64,000 nucleotides of DNA from Massilia sp. CF038 (GCF_900129765.1 NZ_FQWU01000001.1:1488001-1552000), one strand, 5' to 3'; shown: positions 1 to 8,664, counted from the stretch's first letter. The notes: a model not told the origin generated them from the sequence alone. Made by a program: numbers and translations.

Positions 1-284
1 AGGAAGGTATTGACGGAGGTTTCCAGCGGCGCCTTGAGGAAGACCTTGGACAGTGCCTCGGTGGTCTTGGCTGGTTTTTCGGCCAGCAACTGGTCGACCG
101 GCAGGTCGACCGTGCCATCGCTCAGGGCGGTCACTTCGAAGTTACCCAGCATGATGCGGTGGAAACCGGGGGCGTTGGTCTTGGCCAGTGGCGCCGCGGC
201 GCTGGCCGGATGGCCGGCACTGATGGCGAATGCCGATGCGATCAGGCTTGCCTGCACGAGTTGCTTGAGTTTTGCTTGCGTCAT
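1..284 (-). CDS. MBL-fold metallo-hydrolase, N-terminal part (cut by window edge)
   Basis: The reverse strand opens with an ATG at 284 and stays open to the window edge, giving about 94 residues. An N-terminal signal peptide (hydrophobic stretch LIASAFAISAG, then an Ala-rich cleavage region) is followed by PGFHRIMLGNFEVTALSDGT and DLPVDQLL. That pattern is typical of the start of secreted metallo-beta-lactamase-fold hydrolases of the quinoprotein/quorum-lactonase-like group. The HxHxDH metal motif would lie beyond the edge and cannot be checked. The gene is divergent from the LysR gene at 407, which probably controls it. The family call rests on the N-terminal pattern only. Confidence 0.65.
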   Translation of the reverse strand, partial: MTQAKLKQLVQASLIASAFAISAGHPASAAAPLAKTNAPGFHRIMLGNFEVTALSDGTVDLPVDQLLAEKPAKTTEALSKVFLKAPLETSVNTF

Positions 285-319
285 GTGTCTTCCTTTTTTG
301 CCCTTGGGCTTGTTGTTCA

Positions 320-394
320 TGCAATCGATTGTATTTTCTTGCGCAAACCAGCACAATCTTTTTAATTACAAACTTGTTTTGCGTAAAACGCAAA
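320..394. promoter_or_regulatory. Divergent LysR-type promoter with three palindromes
   Basis: The 122-bp divergent gap contains CAATCGATTG (322-331), TTGCGCAA (339-346) and TTGCGTAAAACGCAA (379-393). The last fits the T-N11-A layout of LysR operators and shares the TTGCG/CGCAA half-site with the middle one. It ends 13 bp before the LysR start, so autoregulation together with control of the divergent hydrolase is the simple reading. Confidence 0.5.
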
Positions 395-406
395 GATGGA
401 CGGACC

Positions 407-1345
407 ATGATCGACGCAATGAAGGTGTTTCTGGCGGCGGCGGAGGCGGGCAGTCTGTCCCAGGTCGCCCGTGAGCGCAGCGTGGCGGTTTCCTCCATCG
501 CGCGCAAGATCGACGCACTGGAGCAGGAGCTGGGCGTCAAGCTGCTCAGCCGCAGTTCGCGCCAATTGCTGCTGACCGATGCCGGCGAAGCCTTTGTACC
601 GCGTGCCCGCGCCATCGTGTCGGAGCTGAACGACGCGCGTCACGCCATCGCCGAAATGTCGGCCGATCCGCGCGGCCAGCTGACCGTCACGGCGCCAGCG
701 GCATTTGGCCGGCGCCACGTTGTGCGCGCGGTCAGCAGCTTCCTGGCGCAGTATCCGGCCATTGAGATCGTGCTGCATTTGAGCGACCAGCTGCTTGACC
801 TGAGCGCGCAACGGGTCGACGTGGCCATCCGCATGGGCGTGCTGCCCGACAGCGATCTGGTTGCCACGGAGCTGGCGCCGGTACAAAGGCTGGTCTGCGC
901 CAGTCCGGCTTACCTTGCAAAGCATGGTCGCCCGCAGACCCTGCAGGACCTGCTGCAGCATAACTGCCTGACGCTGGCGTCGATGCCCATACCGGCAGGC
1001 TGGTGGACTTTTGCCGGCATCCATGGCGAGCTGCCGCTGCCCGTGAAGGGCAACCTGCGCACCGACGACACCGAGGCCATGCTGCGCGCGGCCCGCGAAG
1101 GGCTGGGCATCGTGCACCTGGCCACCTGGATGGTCAGCGACGACATTATCGCTGGCCGCCTGGTGCCGCTGTTCGAGCCGGCGCTGGCTTCCAGGGGCCC
1201 GCGCTTGCCTGCCATTCACGCGTTGCGCTTGCCGGGACGCTCACATGCGGCCAAGGCGCAGCTGTTCATCGCGCATCTGCGGCGCGAATTTGGAGAGCCG
1301 GCGTATTGGGACGTGGCGCTGCGTGCAATGCCACCCGCGGGCTAG
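407..1345 (+). CDS. LysR-family transcriptional regulator
   Basis: The product has 312 residues, the normal size for the family. The winged helix-turn-helix spans about residues 1-60 (SLSQVARERSVAVSSIARKI, then KLLSRSSRQLLLTDAG). A substrate-binding domain of the CrgA/DsdC-like type (cd08422-style) follows, containing GQLTVTAPAAFGRRHV and VDVAIRMG. The ATG at 407 is chosen because the HTH begins directly after it; an open frame extends upstream but would lie inside the promoter palindromes. It is divergent from the MBL-fold hydrolase, its probable target. The effector is unknown. Confidence 0.9.
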   Translation: MIDAMKVFLAAAEAGSLSQVARERSVAVSSIARKIDALEQELGVKLLSRSSRQLLLTDAGEAFVPRARAIVSELNDARHAIAEMSADPRGQLTVTAPAAFGRRHVVRAVSSFLAQYPAIEIVLHLSDQLLDLSAQRVDVAIRMGVLPDSDLVATELAPVQRLVCASPAYLAKHGRPQTLQDLLQHNCLTLASMPIPAGWWTFAGIHGELPLPVKGNLRTDDTEAMLRAAREGLGIVHLATWMVSDDIIAGRLVPLFEPALASRGPRLPAIHALRLPGRSHAAKAQLFIAHLRREFGEPAYWDVALRAMPPAG

Positions 1346-1354
1346 ATCCGTCCT

Positions 1355-3208
1355 TTAAAACGCGAAACAGCTACAGCCCAGTGCACCCCAGAATCCGCCG
1401 TGATTTGCCACCGGCACTGTGGACTTGCGCGCCACGTCGTGCGCATGCACATGCACCGCGCAAGCGCCCTGGCACTGGTGGGGCAGCGCTGTGGCAGTGC
1501 GCGGCGCACTGTGGCGCCAGTGGCCACTGACGTTCTTTACCGGAGACCATTCGGGCAGCACCGGCAAGGGTGGCGGCGCGTGCGGTGTGAATTCGGCCTG
1601 CGCATGGACCACTTTGCCGTCTACCACCGTCAGCACCGATTCGATGGCCTTGATATCGTCTTCGGGCACGCTGAAAAAGTCAGCCGACAGCACGGCCAGA
1701 TCGGCCAGCATGCCTTCCTGGATGCGGCCTTTTTTGCCCTGGTCGCTGGAGAACCACGCACTGCCACTGGTCCACAGCTCCAGCGCCGTGTCGCGTGACA
1801 GCTGCGCCGCGCTATCGTACAAGCGCAGGCCGCCCACAGTGCGGCCCGACACCATCCAGTACAGCGCGGTCCAGGGGTTGTAGCTTGCCACGCGGGTGGC
1901 ATCGGTCCCGGCACCGACCGGAATGCCGGCGCCCAGCATGCGCGCGATGGGCGGCGTGGCCTTGGCCGCTTCGGCGCCGTAACGTTCGACAAAGTACTCG
2001 CCCTGGAATGCCATGCGGTGCTGGATGGCGATGCCGCCGCCCAGCGCGCGCACGCGGTCGATATTTTTTGGCGAGATGGTTTCGGCATGGTCGAACATCC
2101 AGCGCAGACCGTCGAAGGGGATCTCGCGGTTGACCTTTTCGAAGACGCCCAGCATGCGCTCGATCGATTCATCGTAGGTGGCGTGCAGGCGGAAGGGCCA
2201 GCGTTTGCTGACCAAATGGCGCACCACCTTTTCCAGCTCGTCTTCCATGCCGGCGGCCAGTTCCGGGCGCGGCTCGAGGAAATCTTCAAAGTCGGCCGCC
2301 GAAAACACCAGCATTTCACCGGCGCCGTTGTGCCGGTAAAAATCGTCGCCATGGCCCGGGGCCAGCATGTCGGTCCAGCGCTCGAAGTCGCCCAGTTCCT
2401 TGCCCTTGTTCTGGGTGAACAGGTTATACGCAATGCGTACCGTGAGCTGCTGATCGCGTGCCAGCTGGTCGATGACGGCGTAGTCCTCGGGGAAGTTTTG
2501 AAAGCCGCCACCGGCATCGATGGCGCTGGTCACGCCGAGGCGATTGAGTTCGCGCATGAACTGGCGCGTGGAGTTCACTTGCAGCTCGCGCGGCAGGGCC
2601 GGGCCCTTGGCCAGCGTGGCGTACAGGATCATGGCGTTGGGCCGTGCGATCAGCATGCCGGTCGGATTGCCGCTCGCGTCGCGCACAATTTCGCCGCCCG
2701 GGGGATTGGGCGTGTCCTTGTCGTAGCCGACCGCGCGCAAGGCGGCGCGGTTGAGCAGGGCACGGTCGTACAGATGCAGTACAAACACCGGGGTGTCGGG
2801 GGCGGCGGCGTTGATCTCGTCAATGGTTGGCATGCGCTTTTCAGCGAACTGGAACTCGGTCCAGCCGCCCACCACGCGCACCCATTGTGGATTGGGGGTG
2901 CGCTGCGCCTGCTCCTTCAGCATGCGCAGGGCGTCGGCCAGCGATGGCACGCCTTCCCAGCGCAGCTCCAGGTTGTAATTGAGCCCGCCGCGAATCAAAT
3001 GGATGTGTGAATCGTTCAGGCCGGGGATGACGGTGCGGCCATTCAGGTCGATGACCACGCTGGCCGGGCCGCGATGGCGCATCGCATCCTCCAGGTCGCC
3101 CACGGCCAGAAAGCGGCCATCCTGGATGGCGACGGCGCTGGCCTGCGGGTTCTGCCGGTCGACCGTGTGAAAGCAACCGTTGATCAGAATAAGAGGGTCG
3201 TGTGGCAT
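1355..3208 (-). CDS. YtcJ-like amidohydrolase (Amidohydrolase_3) with Cys/His-rich tail
   Basis: The 617-residue product has the metal-dependent amidohydrolase signatures: GRTVIPGLNDSHIH near residues 58-70 (the HxH pair), FRLHATYDES in the barrel, FDHAETI, and AGTDATRVASYNPW near the C-terminal side. YtcJ-type enzymes hydrolyse exocyclic amides or related bonds; the substrate cannot be told. It is about 60 residues longer than most family members. The tail holds C579xxxC583xxHxHxH590 and ends GCSCFAF, which looks like an added metal-binding extension. It is convergent with the LysR gene, 9 bp between stops. No signal peptide is seen, so it is probably cytoplasmic. Confidence 0.85.
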   Translation of the reverse strand: MPHDPLILINGCFHTVDRQNPQASAVAIQDGRFLAVGDLEDAMRHRGPASVVIDLNGRTVIPGLNDSHIHLIRGGLNYNLELRWEGVPSLADALRMLKEQAQRTPNPQWVRVVGGWTEFQFAEKRMPTIDEINAAAPDTPVFVLHLYDRALLNRAALRAVGYDKDTPNPPGGEIVRDASGNPTGMLIARPNAMILYATLAKGPALPRELQVNSTRQFMRELNRLGVTSAIDAGGGFQNFPEDYAVIDQLARDQQLTVRIAYNLFTQNKGKELGDFERWTDMLAPGHGDDFYRHNGAGEMLVFSAADFEDFLEPRPELAAGMEDELEKVVRHLVSKRWPFRLHATYDESIERMLGVFEKVNREIPFDGLRWMFDHAETISPKNIDRVRALGGGIAIQHRMAFQGEYFVERYGAEAAKATPPIARMLGAGIPVGAGTDATRVASYNPWTALYWMVSGRTVGGLRLYDSAAQLSRDTALELWTSGSAWFSSDQGKKGRIQEGMLADLAVLSADFFSVPEDDIKAIESVLTVVDGKVVHAQAEFTPHAPPPLPVLPEWSPVKNVSGHWRHSAPRTATALPHQCQGACAVHVHAHDVARKSTVPVANHGGFWGALGCSCFAF

Positions 3209-3349
3209 TGCAGGCTCCGGTGAATGGCATGCGCAGATGATAAAGGCAATCGCGCACTTCTGCTTATCGGCGGTTGCCGCAAGGTCGCGCCAAAGCCGCT
3301 ATCATGCACAAGTGCCTCGCATTTGAGGCGGCCATTCGAGGGCGATTGT

Positions 3350-4054
3350 ATGAACGACGCAATGCGGCTGCGTGCGCAGGCAGTGGGACTGGGATTTTTG
3401 GCCGGCTATGTCGATACGCTGGGTTTTCTGGCGCTGTTTGGTTTATTTACCGCTCACGTCACCGGTAACTTCATTTTGATCGGTGCGGCGCTGGCCGATC
3501 CGGCGCAAATGTCAGTACTGCTCAAGTTTCTCGCTTTCCCCGCCTTCATCGCCGGCGTGGTGCTGGCACGCTTGCTGGTACTGGTGAGCGAGCGGCGCCA
3601 GTTGCCCGCGCTGCGCCTTGCCTATCTGCTGCAGCTGGTGCTGCTGACCGGTTTCATGGTGTTCGGGATGATCGCGGCACCTGTTGGGGCGACCGCAGGG
3701 CCGGCCGCCATGGCAGCGGGCCTGCTGGGCGCCGCTGCCATGGGCGTGCACAGCGCTGCCAGCCGTCTGTTGCTGGGCAATCTGGCACCGACATCGATGA
3801 TGACCGGGAACGTCACCCAGATCGTGATTGACCTGGTCGACTGCCTGCGGGGCGTGCGCGACCCCGGCCTGTCGCTGCGGCTTGCCAAATTCATCTGGCC
3901 GCTGCTGGCTTTCGCCACAGGCTGCGTGTGCGCCGCCTTTGCCTACGTGGCCGCAGGGTTTGCGGCGCTGATGCTGCCGCTGGCGATTCTGGTCGCGCTG
4001 ATGGTGATTGAGCGCCCGGCCGCGCCTGCATCAATCGCGGCGCACACGCCATAA
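3350..4054 (+). CDS. YoaK/DUF1275-family membrane protein
   Basis: The product has 234 residues. The N-terminal block GFLAGYVDTLGFLALFGLFTAHVTGNFI is the hallmark of DUF1275, and GVHSAASRLLLGNLAPTSMMTGNVTQ is its second conserved block. About six hydrophobic segments predict an inner-membrane protein. The ATG at 3350 is preferred over an earlier in-frame ATG at 3224 because the conserved domain starts just after it. The function of the family is unknown. The 3' end overlaps the restored frame of the convergent lipoprotein gene. Confidence 0.85.
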   Translation: MNDAMRLRAQAVGLGFLAGYVDTLGFLALFGLFTAHVTGNFILIGAALADPAQMSVLLKFLAFPAFIAGVVLARLLVLVSERRQLPALRLAYLLQLVLLTGFMVFGMIAAPVGATAGPAAMAAGLLGAAAMGVHSAASRLLLGNLAPTSMMTGNVTQIVIDLVDCLRGVRDPGLSLRLAKFIWPLLAFATGCVCAAFAYVAAGFAALMLPLAILVALMVIERPAAPASIAAHTP

Positions 4055-4178
4055 GCTGGTGGGCAGCGCCGCTGGCGCATCGGGCCGGAACAGGGCCGAA
4101 TCCTGGATGCGCGACGTGGTCACGTAAAGGGTACCGTCCGGGCCCTGGCTGAAGGTGTCGGGCCAGCGCAGGGTGGGT
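4031..4178 (-). other. Out-of-frame C-terminal remainder of the MRJP-like lipoprotein
   Basis: In the alternate reverse frame this stretch reads TLRWPDTFSQGPDGTLYVTT, then SRIQDSALFRPDAPAALPTSLWRVRRD and a stop at 4031-4033. It is exactly the ending expected of an MRJP-like propeller. One extra C on the coding strand near 4175-4178 joins it to the upstream frame. This is either a base-call error in a homopolymer or a genuine recent frameshift. The restored gene would overlap the convergent DUF1275 gene by about 24 bp. Confidence 0.75.
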
Positions 4179-5160
4179 CCTGCACCAGAATCGTGGCCGG
4201 TGCCGCGGGCCCCACATTCAGGTCACGCACGCGGATGGCGTTCTCCTCCAGCGCCGTAATGAACATTTGCTGGCTGCCGCGCGCGATCAGCAAACCATCG
4301 GCCACACCATTTTTGCCGTAGTTCTCGACCGCGGCTGCTACCTCCGCGTTGCCGAGAGCAGGGTCATTCAAGTAGCGGGTGCCAATGCGGTACAGGGTGC
4401 GCCCCTTGAGCGCTTGCCAGTATAAATAGCTGCCATCGTCGGACAAGGCGATGCCGTCGGACGCGAACTCCGGGCCGCGCCGATCCGGGCGGCGCAGCGG
4501 CCTGCCGTCGGTATGGACCACGACGCCGCGTTCCTGCTGCGTTGATGGATGTCCGTCGAGCAGGCGGCGTGCGTTGCCCGTGGCCAGATCGACCACGACA
4601 ATGGCGCCGCGCACGCCGGCATCGGTCAGGTAGGCGAAGCGGCCGTCGGGGGCAATGCGCACATCGTTCAGATACGAACCTTGCAGCGCCACGCTTTCGT
4701 CAAAGCGGATGACTTGTGTGACCTGGTTGCTGGCCAGGTCGACGCGCACCAGTTTCGGCCCGCCCGGTACGATCACGCTGGCCGCGGGTGCGGCCGGATC
4801 GACTACCCACAGATTGCCCCGCCGGTCAGCCACCACGCTTTGCACGCACACCCAGTACTGGTCCGGTGCCAGTTCGTCCTTGCGCACATTGCGCCATGCG
4901 TTCCAGCGCGCGTCCGGGTAAGGGCGCAAGGACCCGTCGGGCATCAACTCGGCGACCGAGACCGCGGTGTCTTCGGTCCAGCGCGGGAAATTGACAAAGA
5001 TGCGGCCTTGTTCGCTGACCGTCACGCCCGTGACCTGGTGCGCGAAATCGGCGACTTTTTCAATCCGGCCGGGTTGCGGGTGGGCCGGCGGGCTGCCGGC
5101 GCAAGCCAGCAAGCTGGCGAAACTGAGGGCAAAGATTGCTGATCGAAAAGGTGATTGCAT
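4120..5160 (-). CDS. Major royal jelly protein-like (MRJP/yellow-type) lipoprotein, probable C-terminal frameshift
   Basis: The 346-residue reading starts with a lipoprotein signal (lipobox LLAC, Cys20), followed by a six-bladed propeller of the MRJP/yellow or SMP-30 type: GNLWVVDPAAP, LVRVDLASNQV, SYLNDVRIAPDGRFAYLTDAG and DGIALSDDGSYLYWQAL. This places it at the outer membrane or in the periplasm, perhaps as a lactonase or binding protein; no activity is known. After ILVQDP the frame turns into unrelated residues (PCAGPTPSARARTVPFT). A one-base gain in the G-run at 4175-4177 would restore the family ending (see next entry). Read as given, the last about 17 residues are out of frame. Confidence 0.75.
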   Translation of the reverse strand: MQSPFRSAIFALSFASLLACAGSPPAHPQPGRIEKVADFAHQVTGVTVSEQGRIFVNFPRWTEDTAVSVAELMPDGSLRPYPDARWNAWRNVRKDELAPDQYWVCVQSVVADRRGNLWVVDPAAPAASVIVPGGPKLVRVDLASNQVTQVIRFDESVALQGSYLNDVRIAPDGRFAYLTDAGVRGAIVVVDLATGNARRLLDGHPSTQQERGVVVHTDGRPLRRPDRRGPEFASDGIALSDDGSYLYWQALKGRTLYRIGTRYLNDPALGNAEVAAAVENYGKNGVADGLLIARGSQQMFITALEENAIRVRDLNVGPAAPATILVQDPPCAGPTPSARARTVPFT

Positions 5161-5234
5161 GGCAGACCTCGGGAGTGAGCGAACTCATCCATGGTAGGTC
5201 CGCCACGCTGGTGTGGCTTTGCGCCATGCTCAAA

Positions 5235-6338
5235 TCAGACCGCCTTCATGCCCACGCGGCGCAGCGGCTGCTCCGATTCCACCACCACGTGCGATTGCGC
5301 CGTGGAAGTGGAAATGCCCAGCCGTTCCAAGGCCGCCATGGCTTCCAGCAGGACTGCTTGCTGGGTATCCATGAACAAGGCGTATCCGGAATCGAGAACG
5401 TAATACACGATGTCGAATTCGACGGCGGACTGGTTGAAGTTTTTCAGGTGCGCGCGATCGAATTTCACTTGGGTCTGCGCTTCCACGATGCGGCGCATTT
5501 CCGGCGGCACTTTTGCGGCCAGGGCAGCGGGTGTGGCCGGGCTGGCAAAGAGCGAGAACTGCACGCGCCGGCGCGACATCCGTTTGAAATTGCGCACTGT
5601 GCTCTTGAGCAGCTCGGTGTTCGAGATGACGACTTGCTCGCCACTGTCCGAACGTACGCGTGTGGTCTTCAAGCCGACATGCTCCACCGTGCCCGAAAAG
5701 CCGGTCACGCTGATCGAGTCGCCTACCTCAAATGGTTTGTCGACAGCAATTGCCAGCGAGGCGAACAGGTCGCCCAAAATGTTTTGCACTGCAAGCGCAA
5801 TGGCAATGCCGCCGATGCCAAGACTGGCAATGAATGTCGAAACATTGATGCCCAGATTGGCCAGCAGGGCAAGCGAGAAAATGATCCATACAGCCGTTTG
5901 CAAGGCCCAGATGATCAGCGTGTGGGCAACCGTTTCCGATTCACCACGCGTGGACGCATGGCGCGCAAAGTAGGACTTGGTAGCAACGGCAATCCCGCGG
6001 TGCAAGTACAGTGCAATCTGCACGCCCAGGCCAATGAACCAGAGGTGCTTGACGCGTTCGTTCCATGGCGCCGGCAAATCGAGCAACGCCAGGCCGATCA
6101 GCAGTGACGTGGCCGCCAGTGCAATGGTGCTGGTGGAGCCCAAGGTCTTCTTGAGAATTTGCGCCCACGCGTGACCGGCCTGGTCCTCGCTCAGCTGGCA
6201 CAGCTTGCGCCGGATGAATACGAGGCAGAGTTTCAGGAGGATAAAGCTGGCAATGGCGGCGCCCAGAGCAAGGGCGGCATTGGCAAGGTCGATATTGACT
6301 GGAGGAAGGTAAGTGCGGATGGGAAGGCGTGCAAGCAT
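5235..6338 (-). CDS. Mechanosensitive ion channel, MscS family
   Basis: The product has 367 residues. Four to five N-terminal membrane helices lead into the MscS pore helix and beta domain: GINVSTFIASLGIGGIAIALAVQNILGD, FEVGDSISVTGFSGTVEHVG, TTRVRSDSGEQVVISNTELL. These are the standard family blocks. An earlier in-frame ATG exists at 6377. The one at 6338 is preferred because an AGGA lies about 10 nt ahead and the first helix follows directly. The role would be release of osmolytes on hypo-osmotic shock at the inner membrane. It appears to be a single transcription unit. Confidence 0.92.
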   Translation of the reverse strand: MLARLPIRTYLPPVNIDLANAALALGAAIASFILLKLCLVFIRRKLCQLSEDQAGHAWAQILKKTLGSTSTIALAATSLLIGLALLDLPAPWNERVKHLWFIGLGVQIALYLHRGIAVATKSYFARHASTRGESETVAHTLIIWALQTAVWIIFSLALLANLGINVSTFIASLGIGGIAIALAVQNILGDLFASLAIAVDKPFEVGDSISVTGFSGTVEHVGLKTTRVRSDSGEQVVISNTELLKSTVRNFKRMSRRRVQFSLFASPATPAALAAKVPPEMRRIVEAQTQVKFDRAHLKNFNQSAVEFDIVYYVLDSGYALFMDTQQAVLLEAMAALERLGISTSTAQSHVVVESEQPLRRVGMKAV

Positions 6339-6400
6339 CGTGGCATTCCTGTCTGGTGAAAGGGCCGAGGATCGCACGGACAGCGAGGCTGATCAGTTCG

Positions 6401-7237
6401 CTATTTCACACTGGGGGTAAGTGCCTCTGCGCAAAAATCGGTCAAGAGCTGGTTGATATCCTCAGCCTGTTCCAGCTGCAACCAATGCCCGACGGCACCG
6501 TCTATGCGGTGATAACGGAAGGGCGCCGCCATGTACGCAGCTGAGTCGCGCATCTGGTTTTCGGTCAGGGCCGGGTCGTGCGCGCTCCAGATGCCAAGCA
6601 CGGGAACGTGGATCTTGTCGTAGGAAGGATCGGCGGCCAGGTGGCGGTTGGCGCGATAGTAATTGAGTGCAGCTGTGAGGCGGCCGGGCCGGGCGAAGTT
6701 GGCGCGCCAGTCGGCCAGTTGCTCCGCATCGGCCGCTTGCGGTTTGAGTGCCATGAGATTTCCAAACTGCAGCAGCGATTCGGCAATGCCCGGCAATTGA
6801 AACAGTGCGGCATACCAGGCTTTACACTTCTGGCCGATACCCGCATTCGCGTAGGCGGCAGGGTGCCCGACCGAAAGCGCAGCAAAGCGCTGGATGCGTT
6901 CGGGTGCATGCATGCAGAGATACCAGCCGATCAGCGAGCCCCAGTCGTGGCCGATCAAGCAGGCTTGTTCGACGTCCAGGGCATCCATCAAGCCAATGAT
7001 GTCGTCACGCAAAGTCGCGATGCCGTAGTCCTGAGTGGCGGGCGGCGCCTCGCTGGCGCCGTAGCCGCGCAAATCGGGGGCGATGACGCGGTAGCCAGCG
7101 TCGGACAGTGCGTCGATTTGCTCGCGCCATACAGTATGGGTGTCGGGGAAACCGTGCAACAGCAGAACAGGCGGTCCTTCGCCCGCGATGGCCACGTTGA
7201 GTTCAATGCCATTGGTCTTGATTTTCTGTTGCCGCAT
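6401..7237 (-). CDS. Alpha/beta hydrolase, epoxide hydrolase-like
   Basis: The product has 278 residues. The oxyanion strand PVLLLHGFPDTHTVWREQI, the nucleophile elbow IGHDWGSLIGW (Asp nucleophile, as in epoxide hydrolases and haloalkane dehalogenases), the acid region GIWSAHDPALT and the C-terminal DGAVGHWLQLEQ with the catalytic His are all visible. The ATG at 7237 is chosen because the fold starts there; the frame stays open upstream only through the first island repeat. The substrate is unknown. This gene marks the left border of the repeat/cassette island. Confidence 0.88.
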   Translation of the reverse strand: MRQQKIKTNGIELNVAIAGEGPPVLLLHGFPDTHTVWREQIDALSDAGYRVIAPDLRGYGASEAPPATQDYGIATLRDDIIGLMDALDVEQACLIGHDWGSLIGWYLCMHAPERIQRFAALSVGHPAAYANAGIGQKCKAWYAALFQLPGIAESLLQFGNLMALKPQAADAEQLADWRANFARPGRLTAALNYYRANRHLAADPSYDKIHVPVLGIWSAHDPALTENQMRDSAAYMAAPFRYHRIDGAVGHWLQLEQAEDINQLLTDFCAEALTPSVK

Positions 7238-7328
7238 CCTCGGATCCTTTAGGGCTTGCGCGTGCCGCTGCAATGGTATGCATAATAGCTTGTCGGGATA
7301 AATTGCGGCACGCGAGAGGCCATGTCGC

Positions 7329-7371
7329 TGTCGAGTACAATCGGCAATGATCGGCCAGAAGCCGACGGTCG
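7329..7371 (+). repeat. Cassette repeat copy 1 (leftmost)
   Basis: TACAAT at 7336-7341, then a core CGGCCAGAAGCCG that can itself fold (CGGC/GCCG arms, CAGAA loop). It marks the left edge of the array. Confidence 0.75.
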
Positions 7372-7411
7372 CCCCATCCGTTCCACTCAACAGTAATACA
7401 ACAATCAAGAC

Positions 7412-7678
7412 ATGACCGACGAAAACATTGCCGCAGCCCTAGACACGATTGAACGTTCTATTTCGGTTGAAACTGCGATCGCCAGATTCCGAGCGTACGG
7501 GGAAGTTGCGCTCTACGCGAATAAGAATGGCTACCTAGTTCTTGCTGCTCAGATGCTCAGGTGCGCTTTGGGGAGGACTTCCGATGCCGATGTAAGCCAA
7601 CTCTTCACAGGCGAAAGCGACTTTAGTATCGACCACTTCGCTTCAAGCGAAGAGCAACTCGACTTCTTTTCCAAATAA
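7412..7678 (+). CDS. Hypothetical protein, array gene 1
   Basis: The product has 88 residues and is acidic at both ends, with a helix-forming middle (ISVETAIARFRAYGEVALYA, then NGYLVLAAQMLRCALG). No domain is recognised and no signal peptide or membrane segment is seen. The ATG at 7412 follows repeat copy 1 by 40 bp. Its size and context fit a small immunity-type protein, but that is inference from position only. Confidence 0.6.
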   Translation: MTDENIAAALDTIERSISVETAIARFRAYGEVALYANKNGYLVLAAQMLRCALGRTSDADVSQLFTGESDFSIDHFASSEEQLDFFSK

Positions 7679-7686
7679 GTGGCAAC

Positions 7687-7712
7687 TACAAAATCCGGCC
7701 ACCAGCGGACCT
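7687..7712 (+). repeat. Cassette repeat copy 2 (short form)
   Basis: AAAATCCGGCCACCAGCGGA; only the core is kept, directly after the stop of array gene 1. Confidence 0.6.
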
Positions 7713-7752
7713 ACAAATTCGAATTTTCGTACAAAGGCATGACGGGTTCAAC

Positions 7753-8091
7753 ATGCATGAAACAAACTCAGTGGCTGAGGCGATTGCCAAAGACGCTTTA
7801 TCCGCTGTTGAATTCCATCCGCTGCATATTGAGGCAATCGGTTGGGCACATTGCGTGAGCGATGTATTCGCACAACCGAAGAACTTCATTGACCGTGCCC
7901 GTATTTCCGAGGAAAAAAGGAAATCTATTCACGAAGCTCTGGATGGCGTCTCAACTGTTCTGCTGGTAAGCTACTGGACCGCGGACAAGAAACCAGAGCC
8001 CCTCGCAGGATTCGGAACGCTATATGCGTTTCTCGTTCACCCTGAAACTTTTGAAGTCCTTCTAGCCGAGGTAAGCACATGGCGCTCGTAA
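7753..8091 (+). CDS. Hypothetical protein, array gene 2
   Basis: The product has 112 residues. An alpha-helical first half (HIEAIGWAHCVSDVFAQPKN) is followed by a strand-rich end (VSTVLLVSYWTADKK, TLYAFLVHPETFEVLLAEVS). The ending loosely recalls NTF2-fold immunity proteins, in which a strand pair closes the cone, but the match is too weak for a name. It lies 74 bp after array gene 1, with repeat copy 2 between. Confidence 0.6.
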   Translation: MHETNSVAEAIAKDALSAVEFHPLHIEAIGWAHCVSDVFAQPKNFIDRARISEEKRKSIHEALDGVSTVLLVSYWTADKKPEPLAGFGTLYAFLVHPETFEVLLAEVSTWRS

Positions 8092-8110
8092 TTCATCGGA
8101 GTGAGGGGCG

Positions 8111-8137
8111 CGAACAATCGGCCAACAGCGGTCGTTC
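8111..8137 (+). repeat. Cassette repeat copy 3
   Basis: ACAATCGGCCAACAGCGGTC; the -10-like part and the core are fused, with the spacer lost. Confidence 0.6.
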
Positions 8138-8159
8138 GGCGGGCGCGGCAAGGAGAGAT

Positions 8160-8240
8160 ATGGCGAGTTCATATATATTAAAGCGTATAGCGTGGGGCCA
8201 AGCAATTGAAGTTTTCGACAATTGGGCGCTGTGCGCCTAA
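8160..8240 (+). CDS. Small ORF (26 codons) after repeat copy 3, possible gene remnant
   Basis: A strong AAGGAGA lies 5 bp before an ATG at 8160, and the frame closes with TAA at 8238. The peptide contains LKRIAWGQAIEVFDNWALCA. It sits where a cassette gene should start but is far shorter than its neighbours. It is therefore either a leader peptide for the next gene (start at 8260) or the 5' scrap of a deleted gene. Confidence 0.35.
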   Translation: MASSYILKRIAWGQAIEVFDNWALCA

Positions 8241-8259
8241 ACCCGAGGAATAAGCATGC

Positions 8260-8664
8260 ATGGGAACGTACATCAGCATCAGGGGATGGATCGAATGCCG
8301 CCAAGAGCAAATCACGCAGATCAGGGAAATTATTGCATCGTTTGTCAGCAAAGCTGAACGGTACAGATTTGACGCCCAGGGCGCTGCTATGTACAACCAG
8401 GGTTGGGTCATTCCCGAGACGCATATCAACTGGACACACTACATCTTTTATGGAGCTGACATACGGATCCAACGTCTCGACTACGTTCGAGACCAGCTCA
8501 AGACACTCTCACATGAAGTGGTCTGGACAGATGAAGATGAAACAGGCTACCTTGCCGGCATCTTCCATGCCGACCATGAGGAAGGAACGGAGCACTACGT
8601 CTGGACGCTGGAAAATGGCCAATTTCACGAAGTGGCCACCTTTACCAGCCCACCCGATGATTGA
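8260..8664 (+). CDS. Conserved hypothetical protein, array gene 3
   Basis: The product has 134 residues. It starts MGTYISIRGWIECRQEQITQ and has INWTHYIFYGADIRIQRLDY in the middle, a pattern I recognise as a recurring family of uncharacterised bacterial proteins, with no function attached. It ends with an acidic strand-rich segment (HYVWTLENGQFHEVATF). The ribosome site GAGGAA is 12 bp ahead of the ATG. It is probably cytosolic. Confidence 0.7.
   Translation: MGTYISIRGWIECRQEQITQIREIIASFVSKAERYRFDAQGAAMYNQGWVIPETHINWTHYIFYGADIRIQRLDYVRDQLKTLSHEVVWTDEDETGYLAGIFHADHEEGTEHYVWTLENGQFHEVATFTSPPDD

Noticed and set aside
10-474. Forward open frame at the left edge
   Set aside because: It runs antisense through the MBL-hydrolase signal peptide and across the LysR promoter, and has no domain pattern.
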